This document shows positions 1 through 7,392 of a DNA stretch of 11,350 bases, in pieces. The stretch lies in contig DPJB01000037.1 of NCBI GenBank assembly GCA_003543245.1, positions 257,639-268,988 on the forward strand, in the 5' to 3' direction. The stretch comes from Moraxellaceae bacterium. GTDB lineage: Bacteria; Pseudomonadota; Gammaproteobacteria; Pseudomonadales; Moraxellaceae. The stretch's first letter is position 1. Every line of letters begins with the position of its first letter. The position numbers and the translations under genes are program-made. The notes below the pieces were generated by a model. It ran no database searches. It saw only the letters and a program-made list of their open reading frames with translations, and was not told where the DNA came from.

Positions 1-1076
1 ACGATATTGATGCGCTTGGGGTCACGATGAGAGGCCTGTGCTACTGCCGCCCCCACCTTGCGGGCGATCGCCCGGTAGCGGCCCGCCAGATCCGAATCCG
101 GGGCCGCGACTACCGTCGGCTTGCCACTGTCCGCCTGCTCACGGATATGAGCATCCAGCGGCATCTGGCCCAGCAACTCAGTCTGGTAGTCCCGCGCAAT
201 CCGCTCCCCGCCCCCGCTGCCAAAGATCGGCTCGGCATGGCCGCAGTTCGAGCAGATGTGCAGGGACATGTTCTCCACCACACCCAGGACCGGAATTTCC
301 ACCTTGCGGAACATCTCGACACCTTTTTTGGCATCCAGCAGTGCTATGTCCTGAGGCGTGGTAACAATCACGGCACCGGCTACCGGCACCCGCTGCGCCA
401 GCGTCAGGGCGATGTCACCGGTTCCCGGAGGCATGTCGACGATGAGAAAATCCAGATCACTCCAGAGCGTCTGCTGCAGCAACTGCATCAGGGCACCGGT
501 TGCCTTGGGTCCGCGCCAGACCACTGGGGAGTTATCACCATCCAGCAGAAAGCCGATGGACATGGCTTCGATGCCATGTGCCCGGACAGGGACAAACCAG
601 GCCTCATCCTTCACCTGTGGACGGGTACCGGAGGGAATCCCCAACATCATGGGCAAGCTCGGGCCATAGATATCCGCATCCAGCATGCCAACCCGTGCAC
701 CTTCAGCAGCAAGTGCCAGTGCCAGGTTGACCGCTGTCGTGGACTTGCCCACACCGCCCTTGCCGGACGACACCGCAATCACGTTCTTCACCCGCTCCAG
801 CGCTGGCACCGTGCCCTGCGGCTTTACCCTTGGAATCACCGCCCTCTCGCGCAGGCCCAGTTGTTCCACGCCCAGCACAAGCAGCGCCTCCAGCAGCAAT
901 GGACGCAGTTCCTCCGCTGCACCGGCATAAGTCGGCGCCAGATCCACCAGAACGGTATCACCGTCCAGCACTACCTTTTCCAGCCAGCCCAGATCCAGCA
1001 GGGACTGGTGCAACAGGGGGTCCTGAACACGGCCAAGGGAAGCCTTTACAGCAGCAAGATCGGTCACGGCAGTCAT
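1..1076 (-). CDS. mrp: Mrp/ApbC iron-sulfur cluster carrier ATPase (3' end cut by window edge)
   Basis: Mrp/ApbC proteins are cytoplasmic P-loop ATPases that bind a 4Fe-4S cluster as a dimer and hand it to apo-proteins. Reading from the ATG at 1076, 358 codons stay open to the left edge with no stop, so only the last few residues are missing (family length about 360-370). Residues 1-80 form the MIP18/DUF59-like N-terminal domain. Residues 97-350 are the MinD/ParA-type ATPase domain, with the deviant Walker A GKGGVGKST at 105-113, the DADIYGPS segment at 133-140 and the Walker B region LIVDMPPGTGD at 211-221. The cluster-binding pair C-S-N-C is intact at 275 and 278. No good Shine-Dalgarno lies before this ATG. 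The start is supported by the N-terminal sequence MTAVTDLAAV, which resembles family members. The gene is divergent from metG, as in many gammaproteobacteria. Family assignment is firm; in vivo targets cannot be read from sequence. Confidence 0.96.
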   Translation of the reverse strand, partial: MTAVTDLAAVKASLGRVQDPLLHQSLLDLGWLEKVVLDGDTVLVDLAPTYAGAAEELRPLLLEALLVLGVEQLGLRERAVIPRVKPQGTVPALERVKNVIAVSSGKGGVGKSTTAVNLALALAAEGARVGMLDADIYGPSLPMMLGIPSGTRPQVKDEAWFVPVRAHGIEAMSIGFLLDGDNSPVVWRGPKATGALMQLLQQTLWSDLDFLIVDMPPGTGDIALTLAQRVPVAGAVIVTTPQDIALLDAKKGVEMFRKVEIPVLGVVENMSLHICSNCGHAEPIFGSGGGERIARDYQTELLGQMPLDAHIREQADSGKPTVVAAPDSDLAGRYRAIARKVGAAVAQASHRDPKRINI

Positions 1077-1214
1077 CCGGAAACAGGGGAATCATTCGGG
1101 AGCGTATCCTAGCCGGACACCTGCGACAGAGCCAGCAAATGAGGACCGCCAAAGCCATGCAGTTATTCGGGTTTTTCCCCTGATTCCACACTGTTTCCGG
1201 TATGATTACTGCCT
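1063..1214. repeat. Inverted duplication of the mrp start region in front of metG
   Basis: Two arms face each other across the mrp-metG gap. One is minus strand 1094 to 1065, covering the mrp 5' leader, its ATG and its first codons. The other is plus strand 1181 to 1214, upstream of metG. Both read TGATTCC, then CTGTTTCCGG, then ATG and ACTGCC, with gaps of only 1-3 nt between blocks. The 10-bp block is perfect (1077-1086 against 1191-1200). The plus-strand copy keeps an ATG at 1202 in the same register with ACT GCC. This is seen directly. Whether it is a rearrangement scar or a pair of binding sites is open. Confidence 0.7.
1201..1206 (+). promoter_or_regulatory. Possible metG -10 element
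   Basis: TATGAT matches the sigma-70 -10 consensus at five of six positions and lies 35 nt before the metG ATG. No good -35 hexamer lies 16-18 nt upstream, so this is weak support. The element sits directly after the CTGTTTCCGG arm of the inverted duplication, so a protein bound there would overlap the promoter. Confidence 0.3.
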
Positions 1215-1241
1215 TTCCAGTTACGACCCCTATCCAGAGCC

Positions 1242-3296
1242 ATGAGCCAATCCCAGACAAACCAGCGGCGCATCCTTGTCACCAGTGCCCTGCCCTATGC
1301 CAATGGCCCCATTCACCTGGGCCATCTCGTTGAGTACATCCAGACTGATATCTGGGTCCGCTTCCAGCGTGCCCGGGGTCATGAAGTGCATTACGTTTGC
1401 GCCGACGATGCGCATGGCACCGCCATCATGCTCAAGGCGGAACAGAATGGTGTGACCCCGGAGCAGCAGATTGCCGACGTCAAGGCCGATCACGAACGTG
1501 ACTTTGCCGATTTCCTGATCCGTTTTGATAACTACCACTCAACGCATTCCGACGAAAACCGCGAGTTCTCATCGTTCATCTATCTGAAAAACCGTGACGG
1601 CGGCCATATTGCCACGCGTCCGGTTCGCCAGTTGTTCGACCCGGAAAAGCAGATGTTCCTGGCCGATCGCTTTATCAAGGGTGACTGCCCGAAATGCAAC
1701 GCCAAGGACCAGTACGGTGACTCCTGTGAGGTCTGTGGTGCCACCTATGCTGCCACCGAGCTGAAGAATCCCTACTCAACCATTTCCGGGGCCACGCCGG
1801 TGGAGAAGGAGTCGATTCATTACTTCTTCAAGCTGCCTGACTTTGCCGCCTTCCTGCAGGACCGGGAGAAATCCGGACGCCTCCAGCCCGAAGTAGCCAA
1901 CAAGCTGGATGAATGGTTTGAGGCCGGCCTGAATGACTGGGACATTTCCCGCGACGCCCCCTACTTCGGCTTCGAAATTCCGGATGCGCCCGGCAAGTAT
2001 TTCTATGTCTGGCTGGATGCGCCTATCGGCTACATGGCCAGCTTCAAGAATCTGTGCAGCAAGAATCCGGCACTGAATTTTGACGAATTCTGGAAAGAGG
2101 ACAGCACCACAGAGCTGTACCACTTTATCGGCAAGGACATCGTGTATTTTCATGCCCTGTTCTGGCCGGCCATGCTCGAAGGTGCCGGCTTCCGCAAACC
2201 GACGGCAATTTGCGCACATGGCTTCCTGACCGTGAATGGCCAGAAGATGTCCAAGTCACGCGGCACCTTCATCAAGGCGCGTACCTATCTGGACAGCCTG
2301 AATCCCGAATACCTGCGCTACTACTTTGCAGCCAAGCTCTCCGGCACCGTGGAAGACATTGATCTGAGTCTCGATGACTTCACCGCACGCGTGAATTCGG
2401 ATCTGGTGGGCAAGGTGGTCAATATTGCCAGCCGTTGTGCCGGATTCATCAACAAGAAGTTCGAGGGCCGTCTTACTGCCAGTTGCGCAGAGCCCGTACT
2501 GCTGAACGAATTCATTGATGCCGGCGAAAGCATTGCCGTGCATTACGAGCATCGTGACTTCGGTCGTGCCATTCGCGAGATCATGGCGTTGGCAGACCGG
2601 GCCAATCAGTACATTGATGAAAAGAAGCCCTGGGCCCTGGCCAAGGTGGAAGGCAAGGATGCAGAAGTTCAGGAGGTCTGCTCGGTCGGTATCAACCTCT
2701 TCCGACAGCTGATGGTGTATCTGTCGCCGATTCTTCCTGCGACCAGTGCAGCCAGCGCCAGCTTCCTGAACATCAGCGGTTTTGAGTGGGAGTCGCGTGA
2801 ACAGCTGCTGCTGGATCACACCATCAATGCCTTCCAGCCCCTGATGACCCGTATCGAAAAGGAAAAAGTGGACGCCATGGTAGAGGCTTCAAAGGAAAAC
2901 CTGATGGTAACCCCGACCGCTGCCCCCTTCTCTGCAGCAAAACCGGCCGAACCAGAGCAGACAACTGAAATCAGCATCGATGATTTCATGAAAGTGGATC
3001 TGCGCGTGGCACGCATCGTCAACGCCCAGCATGTGGATGGCGCCGACAAGCTGCTACAGCTGACCCTGGACATTGGCGAAGACCAAACGCGCAATGTCTT
3101 TGCCGGCATCAAGAGCGCCTATCCTGAGCCTGAAAAGCTGATTGGCCGCCTGACTGTGATGGTCGCCAACCTGGCTCCACGCAAGATGAAGTTCGGAATG
3201 TCCGAGGGTATGGTACTGGCCGCCGGTCCCGGCGGATCGGACATTTTCATCCTGTCACCGGATGATGGCGCCACTGCCGGAATGAAGGTGAAGTAA
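1242..3296 (+). CDS. metG: Methionyl-tRNA synthetase
   Basis: MetRS charges tRNA-Met and initiator tRNA with methionine in the cytoplasm. The 684-residue protein has the normal length for the long, dimeric bacterial form (E. coli 677). Visible landmarks are the class I HIGH box as HLGH at 25-28, a four-cysteine zinc knuckle (C149, C152, C162, C165) in the connective peptide, and KMSKS at 335-339. After a helical anticodon-binding domain and a Pro/Ala-rich linker near 555-576 comes the C-terminal tRNA-binding (EMAP-II/Arc1p-like OB fold) domain from about 577 to 684. The start ATG has only a weak upstream purine stretch. It is fixed by the N-terminal RRILVTSALPYANG reading like the family. Tandem stops (TAA TAA) end the gene six bases before a strong terminator. 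It is divergent from mrp. Nothing is missing or disrupted. Confidence 0.98.
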   Translation: MSQSQTNQRRILVTSALPYANGPIHLGHLVEYIQTDIWVRFQRARGHEVHYVCADDAHGTAIMLKAEQNGVTPEQQIADVKADHERDFADFLIRFDNYHSTHSDENREFSSFIYLKNRDGGHIATRPVRQLFDPEKQMFLADRFIKGDCPKCNAKDQYGDSCEVCGATYAATELKNPYSTISGATPVEKESIHYFFKLPDFAAFLQDREKSGRLQPEVANKLDEWFEAGLNDWDISRDAPYFGFEIPDAPGKYFYVWLDAPIGYMASFKNLCSKNPALNFDEFWKEDSTTELYHFIGKDIVYFHALFWPAMLEGAGFRKPTAICAHGFLTVNGQKMSKSRGTFIKARTYLDSLNPEYLRYYFAAKLSGTVEDIDLSLDDFTARVNSDLVGKVVNIASRCAGFINKKFEGRLTASCAEPVLLNEFIDAGESIAVHYEHRDFGRAIREIMALADRANQYIDEKKPWALAKVEGKDAEVQEVCSVGINLFRQLMVYLSPILPATSAASASFLNISGFEWESREQLLLDHTINAFQPLMTRIEKEKVDAMVEASKENLMVTPTAAPFSAAKPAEPEQTTEISIDDFMKVDLRVARIVNAQHVDGADKLLQLTLDIGEDQTRNVFAGIKSAYPEPEKLIGRLTVMVANLAPRKMKFGMSEGMVLAAGPGGSDIFILSPDDGATAGMKVK

Positions 3297-3301
3297 TAAA
3301 C

Positions 3302-3351
3302 CCTCATGACATGAAAAAGGCGCCTGAAGGCGCCTTTTTCATGTCATGAGG
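3302..3351. terminator. Bidirectional terminator between metG and the DksA-like gene
   Basis: This is a perfect 23-bp inverted repeat (3302-3324 and 3329-3351) with a TGAA loop. The core stem GGCGCC is flanked by A5 on the left and T5 on the right, so it works as an intrinsic terminator in both directions. That suits the convergent genes on either side. The pairing continues past the T-tract for another 12 bp (CCTCATGACATG and its complement), longer than a minimal terminator needs. Confidence 0.93.
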
Positions 3352-3354
3352 TAC

Positions 3355-3678
3355 TCAAATGCCTGCACAATCCTGACAGATGTCAGCCTGCGGCAGAGCC
3401 TTCAGGCGTTCAGGCGCCACGTGACCTCCGCACTTCACGCATACTCCGTAGGCGTTACGATCCAAACGCACCAGAGCTGCCATAACCTTTGCCAGCTCGA
3501 CCTCAGCCTCGGCCTGAAGACTGGTCAGGACATCATCATTCTCACGCTGGGTCACCTGCTCGGCAAAATCAGCTTCTACCGGAGCATTCTTGTGTTCCAG
3601 GTCTGCACGTATCCCGGCAATACGGCGCTCGTACTCCGACTTCATGCGCAACAAGGTGTCGCGAGCTTCAGTACTCAT
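3355..3678 (-). CDS. Short DksA/TraR-family C4 zinc-finger protein
   Basis: Proteins of this family insert a coiled coil into the secondary channel of RNA polymerase and alter promoter response, often with ppGpp. This 107-residue protein has a charged, predicted helical hairpin (about 1-72) followed by a four-cysteine zinc finger (C80, C83, C101, C104) with the typical ERLKALPQADIC spacing. The start is placed at the ATG at 3678 because AGGAGG lies seven bases upstream. An in-frame ATG at 3705 would add nine residues but lacks such a site. It is shorter than DksA (about 150) and longer than TraR (about 73). At the likely coiled-coil tip there is D37-F38-A39 rather than the DksA D-x-x-D-x-A motif, so binding and activity may differ. 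It stands alone, converging on metG. Family call firm, role inferred. Confidence 0.9.
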   Translation of the reverse strand: MSTEARDTLLRMKSEYERRIAGIRADLEHKNAPVEADFAEQVTQRENDDVLTSLQAEAEVELAKVMAALVRLDRNAYGVCVKCGGHVAPERLKALPQADICQDCAGI

Positions 3679-3682
3679 AAAA

Positions 3683-3688
3683 CCTCCT
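3683..3688 (-). promoter_or_regulatory. Strong ribosome binding site of the DksA-like gene
   Basis: A perfect AGGAGG, read on the minus strand, lies seven bases before the ATG at 3678. It decides the start in favour of 3678 over the upstream in-frame ATG at 3705. Confidence 0.85.
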
Positions 3689-3762
3689 GCAAGTTGATGG
3701 CTCATTGTGGACCCGAATCAAGCGCATCGCCATGATTCATGTCAGCCAGACGCATGTTGGTC

Positions 3763-4266
3763 TTATTGCCCCAGAAAGTCGGCCTTGCCAACAGGCACGC
3801 CCTTGTAGCGCAACAGGTCATAGGCTGTCGTGGCATGAAAAAAGAAGTTGGGCAGCGCCCAGTAGGTCAGATAACGACTACCCTTGAAGTCATACGTTGC
3901 CCATGGAAAGACCAGCTTGATGTCGCGGTCTTCCGCACCGGCAAACTGGTCCGGCTTCACGCTGTTCACAAACTCCAGGGTCTTGCGGATACGTTCCTGC
4001 AGTTCAGCAACGGTTTTTTCCGTGTCTTCGAACTTCGGGTTATCAACACCAGCCAGCCTGGCAGCACAGCCCTTGGCATGGTCACAGGCAATCTGGATCT
4101 GGCGGGTGAACGAAAACATGTCCGGTGCCAGGGAGGCTTCAAGCAGCTCATTCACATCCATGCAATTGGCCTTGGCATGAGCCTCTGCCTTGTGCAGTAA
4201 ACTGGACAGGCTGCCAAGCATCTGGCGAAAAACCGGGACAGAAGCCTCGTAAATGGAAAACGTCAT
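3763..4266 (-). CDS. DUF1993 family protein
   Basis: This is a 167-residue soluble protein with no signal peptide or membrane span. It reads like the DUF1993 family throughout: the N-terminal FSIYEASVPVFRQMLGSL, the central PDMFSFTRQIQIACDHAKG (49-67) and the C-terminal PNFFFHATTAYDLLRYKGVP (139-158). The family is thought to share the DinB/YfiT-like four-helix fold, but no function is established. H63 and H144 are in conserved segments and could bind metal; that is inference. The start at 4266 has GGAG eight bases upstream. The ATG at 4272 lies only two bases from it and is unlikely. A terminator upstream and a possible promoter suggest a single-gene unit. Confidence 0.88.
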   Translation of the reverse strand: MTFSIYEASVPVFRQMLGSLSSLLHKAEAHAKANCMDVNELLEASLAPDMFSFTRQIQIACDHAKGCAARLAGVDNPKFEDTEKTVAELQERIRKTLEFVNSVKPDQFAGAEDRDIKLVFPWATYDFKGSRYLTYWALPNFFFHATTAYDLLRYKGVPVGKADFLGQ

Positions 4267-4313
4267 GATCATTGCTCCATAGAGAATTTTTGGGTAAAAA
4301 AAACAGGCTTATG

Positions 4314-4342
4314 ATTCTCTGCCTGACCCTGCTGGCTGCCAA
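4314..4342 (-). promoter_or_regulatory. Candidate promoter of the DUF1993 gene
   Basis: On the minus strand TTGGCA (4342-4337, five of six to the -35 consensus) is followed after 17 bases by GAGAAT (4319-4314, four of six to the -10 consensus). It lies about 50 bases before the ATG at 4266 and just downstream of the pnt terminator, so the DUF1993 gene could be transcribed independently. Prediction by eye only. Confidence 0.4.
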
Positions 4343-4359
4343 GTAAAAAATCCGGATAA

Positions 4360-4387
4360 CAAAAAGGCGCCCCGGGGCGCCTTTTTG
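4360..4387. terminator. Terminator of the pnt operon
   Basis: This is a perfect 28-bp palindrome: A5 then GGCGCCCC, followed by GGGGCGCC then T5. It starts 15 bases after the pntB stop codon. With no unpaired centre, the RNA loop must form from the CCCCGGGG middle. The A- and T-tracts make it symmetrical, although both flanking genes are on the minus strand. The AAAAAGGCGCC arm is shared with the metG terminator. Confidence 0.92.
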
Positions 4388-4401
4388 TAAATCAGCAGCG
4401 A

Positions 4402-5820
4402 TCAGTGACCGCCACCACTCAGACCTTTGAGGATATCTTCGGCAACCTTTTTGGCATCACCGAAAATCATCATGGTCTTGTCCATGTAGAAGATGTCGTT
4501 GTCGAGACCGGCATAACCCGGGTTCATCGAACGCTTGATCACCATCACCGTACGGGCACGCTGGGCTTCGAGGATCGGCATGCCGTAAATCGGCGAGCTT
4601 GGATCATTCTTTGCGGCAGGGTTAACCACGTCATTGGCTCCGATGATAAGGACTACATCGGTAGCGGCGAAATCAGAATTGATTTCGTCCATTTCCTTCA
4701 CGTCCTCATAAGGAACATCGGCTTCTGCCAGCAGCACGTTCATGTGGCCGGGCATACGACCTGCGACTGGATGAATGGCATAGCTCACCTTCACACCCTT
4801 TTCTTTCAGCAGATCGCCGAGCTCTTTCACTGCGTTCTGCGCACGGGCCTGGGCCAGACCGTAACCAGGCACGATCACCACAGAATCAGCATTGCTCATC
4901 ATGAAGGCCGCATCTTCCGGCGAACCGGCGCGGTAATTCTTTTCCTTCTTCTCGCCATCGTCAGCAGCACCGGCAGCCGCAGCACCGAAACCACCGAAGA
5001 GCACATTGAACAGCGAACGGTTCATGGCACGACACATCACATAGGAAAGAATCGCACCAGAAGAACCCACCAGGGAACCCGCAATGATCAACATGGAGTT
5101 GTTCAGGGTGAAACCGATACCAGCCGCCGCCCAACCCGAGAAGGAGTTCAGCAGGGACACCACGACTGGCATGTCGCCACCGCCGATGGGGCCGATCCAG
5201 AAATAACCCAGCACCAGCGCACAGGCGGTCATGACGTAGAAGTAGTTCATGCTTTCGGTGAAGAAGTAACCGGCACCGAAGCCCAGCATGCCGAGAGCCA
5301 GCACGATCTGCACAGGCTTGACCCAGCCGCCTTTCATGGACTTGGCCCACTTCTTCGCAGCCAGCTTGCCGTAGGCAAACACAGAAGCCGAGAAAGTGAT
5401 GGCGCCGATGAAACAGCCCACGAAGAGCTCAAAGCGGTGAATCGCATCATGATGGCTGGACGGATTCAGCACGGCAGCAATGGCAATCAGCACGGCGGAG
5501 AGACCCACCAGCGAATGCATCATGGCCACGGTTTCCGGCATCTGCGTCATCGGCACGGTCTTGGCGCGATAGATACCGATAACCGCACCCAGCACCATGG
5601 CGCCGAGAATCAAGGCGTAGGCCGGCTTGAGCGCAACGGCGGCGCCATGCAGGCTGCCGACAACCACAAAGGTCGCAGCGACAGCCAGACCCATGCCGAT
5701 CATGCCGTAGCGATTACCCATGATGGCCGAAGCCGGCGAAGACAAGCCACGCAGGGCAAGGATGAAGAGGATGGCGCCAATCAGATAAGCCCAGTCCGCG
5801 TATTGCGCGAGGTTTTCCAT
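4402..5820 (-). CDS. pntB: NAD(P) transhydrogenase beta subunit
   Basis: PntB holds most of the membrane proton path (domain II) and the NADP(H)-binding domain III of proton-translocating transhydrogenase. With PntA it reduces NADP+ with NADH at the cost of the proton gradient. The 472-residue length is typical. About nine hydrophobic helices are visible between residues 12 and 263, including one with the polar stretch SLLNSFSGWAAAG (222-234). A linker rich in Ala and charged residues (278-296) leads to domain III (about 310-472). Its family motifs are VPGYGLAQA (317-325), HPVAGRMPGHMNV (350-362), GANDVVNPAA (394-403) and KRSMNPGYAGLDN (429-441), all intact. It is last in the pnt operon, 12 bases after pntAB, with GGAG eight bases before its ATG. 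Confidence 0.97.
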   Translation of the reverse strand: MENLAQYADWAYLIGAILFILALRGLSSPASAIMGNRYGMIGMGLAVAATFVVVGSLHGAAVALKPAYALILGAMVLGAVIGIYRAKTVPMTQMPETVAMMHSLVGLSAVLIAIAAVLNPSSHHDAIHRFELFVGCFIGAITFSASVFAYGKLAAKKWAKSMKGGWVKPVQIVLALGMLGFGAGYFFTESMNYFYVMTACALVLGYFWIGPIGGGDMPVVVSLLNSFSGWAAAGIGFTLNNSMLIIAGSLVGSSGAILSYVMCRAMNRSLFNVLFGGFGAAAAGAADDGEKKEKNYRAGSPEDAAFMMSNADSVVIVPGYGLAQARAQNAVKELGDLLKEKGVKVSYAIHPVAGRMPGHMNVLLAEADVPYEDVKEMDEINSDFAATDVVLIIGANDVVNPAAKNDPSSPIYGMPILEAQRARTVMVIKRSMNPGYAGLDNDIFYMDKTMMIFGDAKKVAEDILKGLSGGGH

Positions 5821-5832
5821 ATTGTCGGCTCC

Positions 5833-6183
5833 TTACTTCTTCTTTTTCTTGAACATGTCCAACATACGTCCGGTCACCGCAAAGCCACCGAAAATGTTGA
5901 TGCATGCAAAGAACACGGCGACGGCACCGAGATAAGTTGTTGCCGTCAACTGACCATCAAAGGTTACGGCCTGCAGCATGGCACCCACGACGATGATACC
6001 GGACAGCGCATTGGTCACCGCCATCAGCGGTGTGTGCAGGGCAGGCGTCACGCTCCACACCACGTAATAGCCCACGAAAATCGCGAGCACGAACACGGTG
6101 AATACGCTTACAAAGGGTACGCCGGCAGCATGCTGCACGACATTGGCTGCCTGCGTGGCAGCCTGGACGACAGACTCGTTCAT
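5833..6183 (-). CDS. pntAB: NAD(P) transhydrogenase alpha subunit 2 (membrane part)
   Basis: This 116-residue integral membrane protein corresponds to the C-terminal membrane part of E. coli PntA, here as its own gene as in Rhodospirillum rubrum. Three hydrophobic helices are visible (about 23-43, 54-74 and 82-103), matching the three expected for the split form. VTPALHTPLMAVTNALSGI (45-63) is the conserved stretch between helices one and two. The protein ends in FKKKKK, a strongly basic tail expected to stay in the cytoplasm. It lies between pntAA and pntB with 12-base gaps on both sides and GGAG eight bases before the ATG. It should assemble with both neighbours. Confidence 0.96.
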   Translation of the reverse strand: MNESVVQAATQAANVVQHAAGVPFVSVFTVFVLAIFVGYYVVWSVTPALHTPLMAVTNALSGIIVVGAMLQAVTFDGQLTATTYLGAVAVFFACINIFGGFAVTGRMLDMFKKKKK

Positions 6184-6195
6184 CGCTATCGCTCC

Positions 6196-7326
6196 TTAAG
6201 GCTTCTTGTACAGCACTTGGCCGTTGTCGACGATGAGCGTCGGCTTGACCATTTCGTCCTCGCGATTGAGCTTCAGGCTCTGCGATTCCTTGTCGTGCTG
6301 GGGCTGGAGAAAATTGAAGATGTTGCGGGCATAAAGCGCGGAGGCCTCGGTTGCCACGGTGGCCGGAATATTGCCAATACCGACAATCTTCACGCCATTG
6401 GGAGTAACCACGATTTCATCGAGTCTGGAGCCTTCGACGTTGCCGCCCGAAGACACAGCCATATCGATGATGACAGCACCCGCCTTCATTTTGGCAACGG
6501 TTTCGGCCTTGATCAGCACTGGTGCCTTGCGGCCCGGAATCTGTGCCGTGGTGATGACGATATTGGCCGCAGACACGGCCTTGTCGACGATCACGGCCTG
6601 ATCGCGCACGTATTCCGGCGAAGGTGTCCAGGCATAACCGCCCGTACCCAGCGCCTTGGCTTTTTCTTCATCGGACATGGGCACGTCCAGCCACTTGCCG
6701 CCCAGCGATTCCACCTGCTCTTTGGCAGCCGGGCGCATGTCGGAAGCTTCCACTACGGCGCCAAGACGCTTGGCCGTGGCAATGGCCTGCAGACCCGCCA
6801 CGCCCACACCGAGGATCACGGTACGAGCCGGCTTGATGGTGCCGGCAGCCGTCATCATCATGGGAAACATGCCGGAGTATTCGTTAGCAGCGATCAGCAC
6901 GGCCTTGTAGCCGGCGAGCGAAGCCTGCGAGGACAGGATGTCGGAACTCTGCGCACGCGTGATGCGCGGAATCAGTTCCAGTGCTACGCAGGTCAGACCG
7001 CGTGCCGCATAAGCATCAAGATGCGGGTTGGCGTGAGGAGCAAAGGCAGCCAGAACAATGGCTCCCTGTTTGTAGCTCGCCACTTCATCAGCGGTCGGTG
7101 CGGCAACCTTGAATACAATGTCTGCATCCCTGGTTGTATCTGCTGCTGTAGCAGCAATGGTGGCACCGGCTTCTTCATAGGCCATGTCAGTGCAGCTGGC
7201 AGCCAGACCGGCTCCGCTCTGCACGACCAGCTTGTAACCCATCTGGGCAAACTTTTTCACCGTTTCCGGTGTCGCGGCAACGCGAGTTTCGCCCGCCAGG
7301 ATTTCGGCTGGAATCCCAATTTGCAT
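6196..7326 (-). CDS. pntAA: NAD(P) transhydrogenase alpha subunit 1 (NAD(H)-binding)
   Basis: This is domain I of transhydrogenase, the soluble NAD(H)-binding part that passes hydride to the NADP+ on PntB. It is 376 residues long, typical of the split form (R. rubrum 384). The N-terminal MQIGIPAEILAGETRVAATP is shared with the alanine dehydrogenase/PntA family. RITRAQSSDILSSQASLAGY (121-140) is the conserved nucleotide-site loop, and the Rossmann signature GVGVAGLQA is at 173-181. The segment around 215-240 is the expected mobile loop. The start is placed at the ATG at 7326, six bases after an AGGG site. An in-frame TTG two codons earlier is less likely. It is first in the operon, and the upstream region holds a promoter-like TTGACA and a 9-bp dyad. 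Confidence 0.96.
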   Translation of the reverse strand: MQIGIPAEILAGETRVAATPETVKKFAQMGYKLVVQSGAGLAASCTDMAYEEAGATIAATAADTTRDADIVFKVAAPTADEVASYKQGAIVLAAFAPHANPHLDAYAARGLTCVALELIPRITRAQSSDILSSQASLAGYKAVLIAANEYSGMFPMMMTAAGTIKPARTVILGVGVAGLQAIATAKRLGAVVEASDMRPAAKEQVESLGGKWLDVPMSDEEKAKALGTGGYAWTPSPEYVRDQAVIVDKAVSAANIVITTAQIPGRKAPVLIKAETVAKMKAGAVIIDMAVSSGGNVEGSRLDEIVVTPNGVKIVGIGNIPATVATEASALYARNIFNFLQPQHDKESQSLKLNREDEMVKPTLIVDNGQVLYKKP

Positions 7327-7359
7327 GGTCAACCCTCACCTCAGGTAGCTTCTGGAAAA

Positions 7360-7392
7360 GTCTGGTCAAGAATTAATCCCTGATGACCAGAC
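7360..7392. promoter_or_regulatory. Dyad at the pnt promoter, candidate operator
   Basis: GTCTGGTCA (7360-7368) and TGACCAGAC (7384-7392) form a perfect 9-bp inverted repeat with 15 bases between. On the minus strand it lies just downstream of the TTGACA at 7403-7398 and covers where the -10 and transcription start of pntAA would fall. It could be an operator for a dimeric regulator or a hairpin in the 5' leader. No T-tract follows, so it is not a terminator. Confidence 0.45.

Noticed and set aside
27..1112. A 361-codon plus-strand open frame across the left end of the window.
   Set aside because: It is in codon register with mrp on the minus strand, whose motifs are unmistakable. The open frame is a shadow caused by avoided codons.
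3676..3705. Longer start for the DksA-like protein at 3705.
   Set aside because: AGGAGG sits seven bases before the ATG at 3678, inside the proposed extension, which marks it as leader.
4405..7383. A 992-codon open reading frame on the plus strand, antisense to the whole pnt operon, rich in His and Arg.
   Set aside because: It is in exact codon register with the three pnt genes, which share one frame. Stops would need TTA, CTA or TCA codons in pnt, which this genome rarely uses. The pnt proteins are full-length with intact motifs, and the antisense product resembles nothing.
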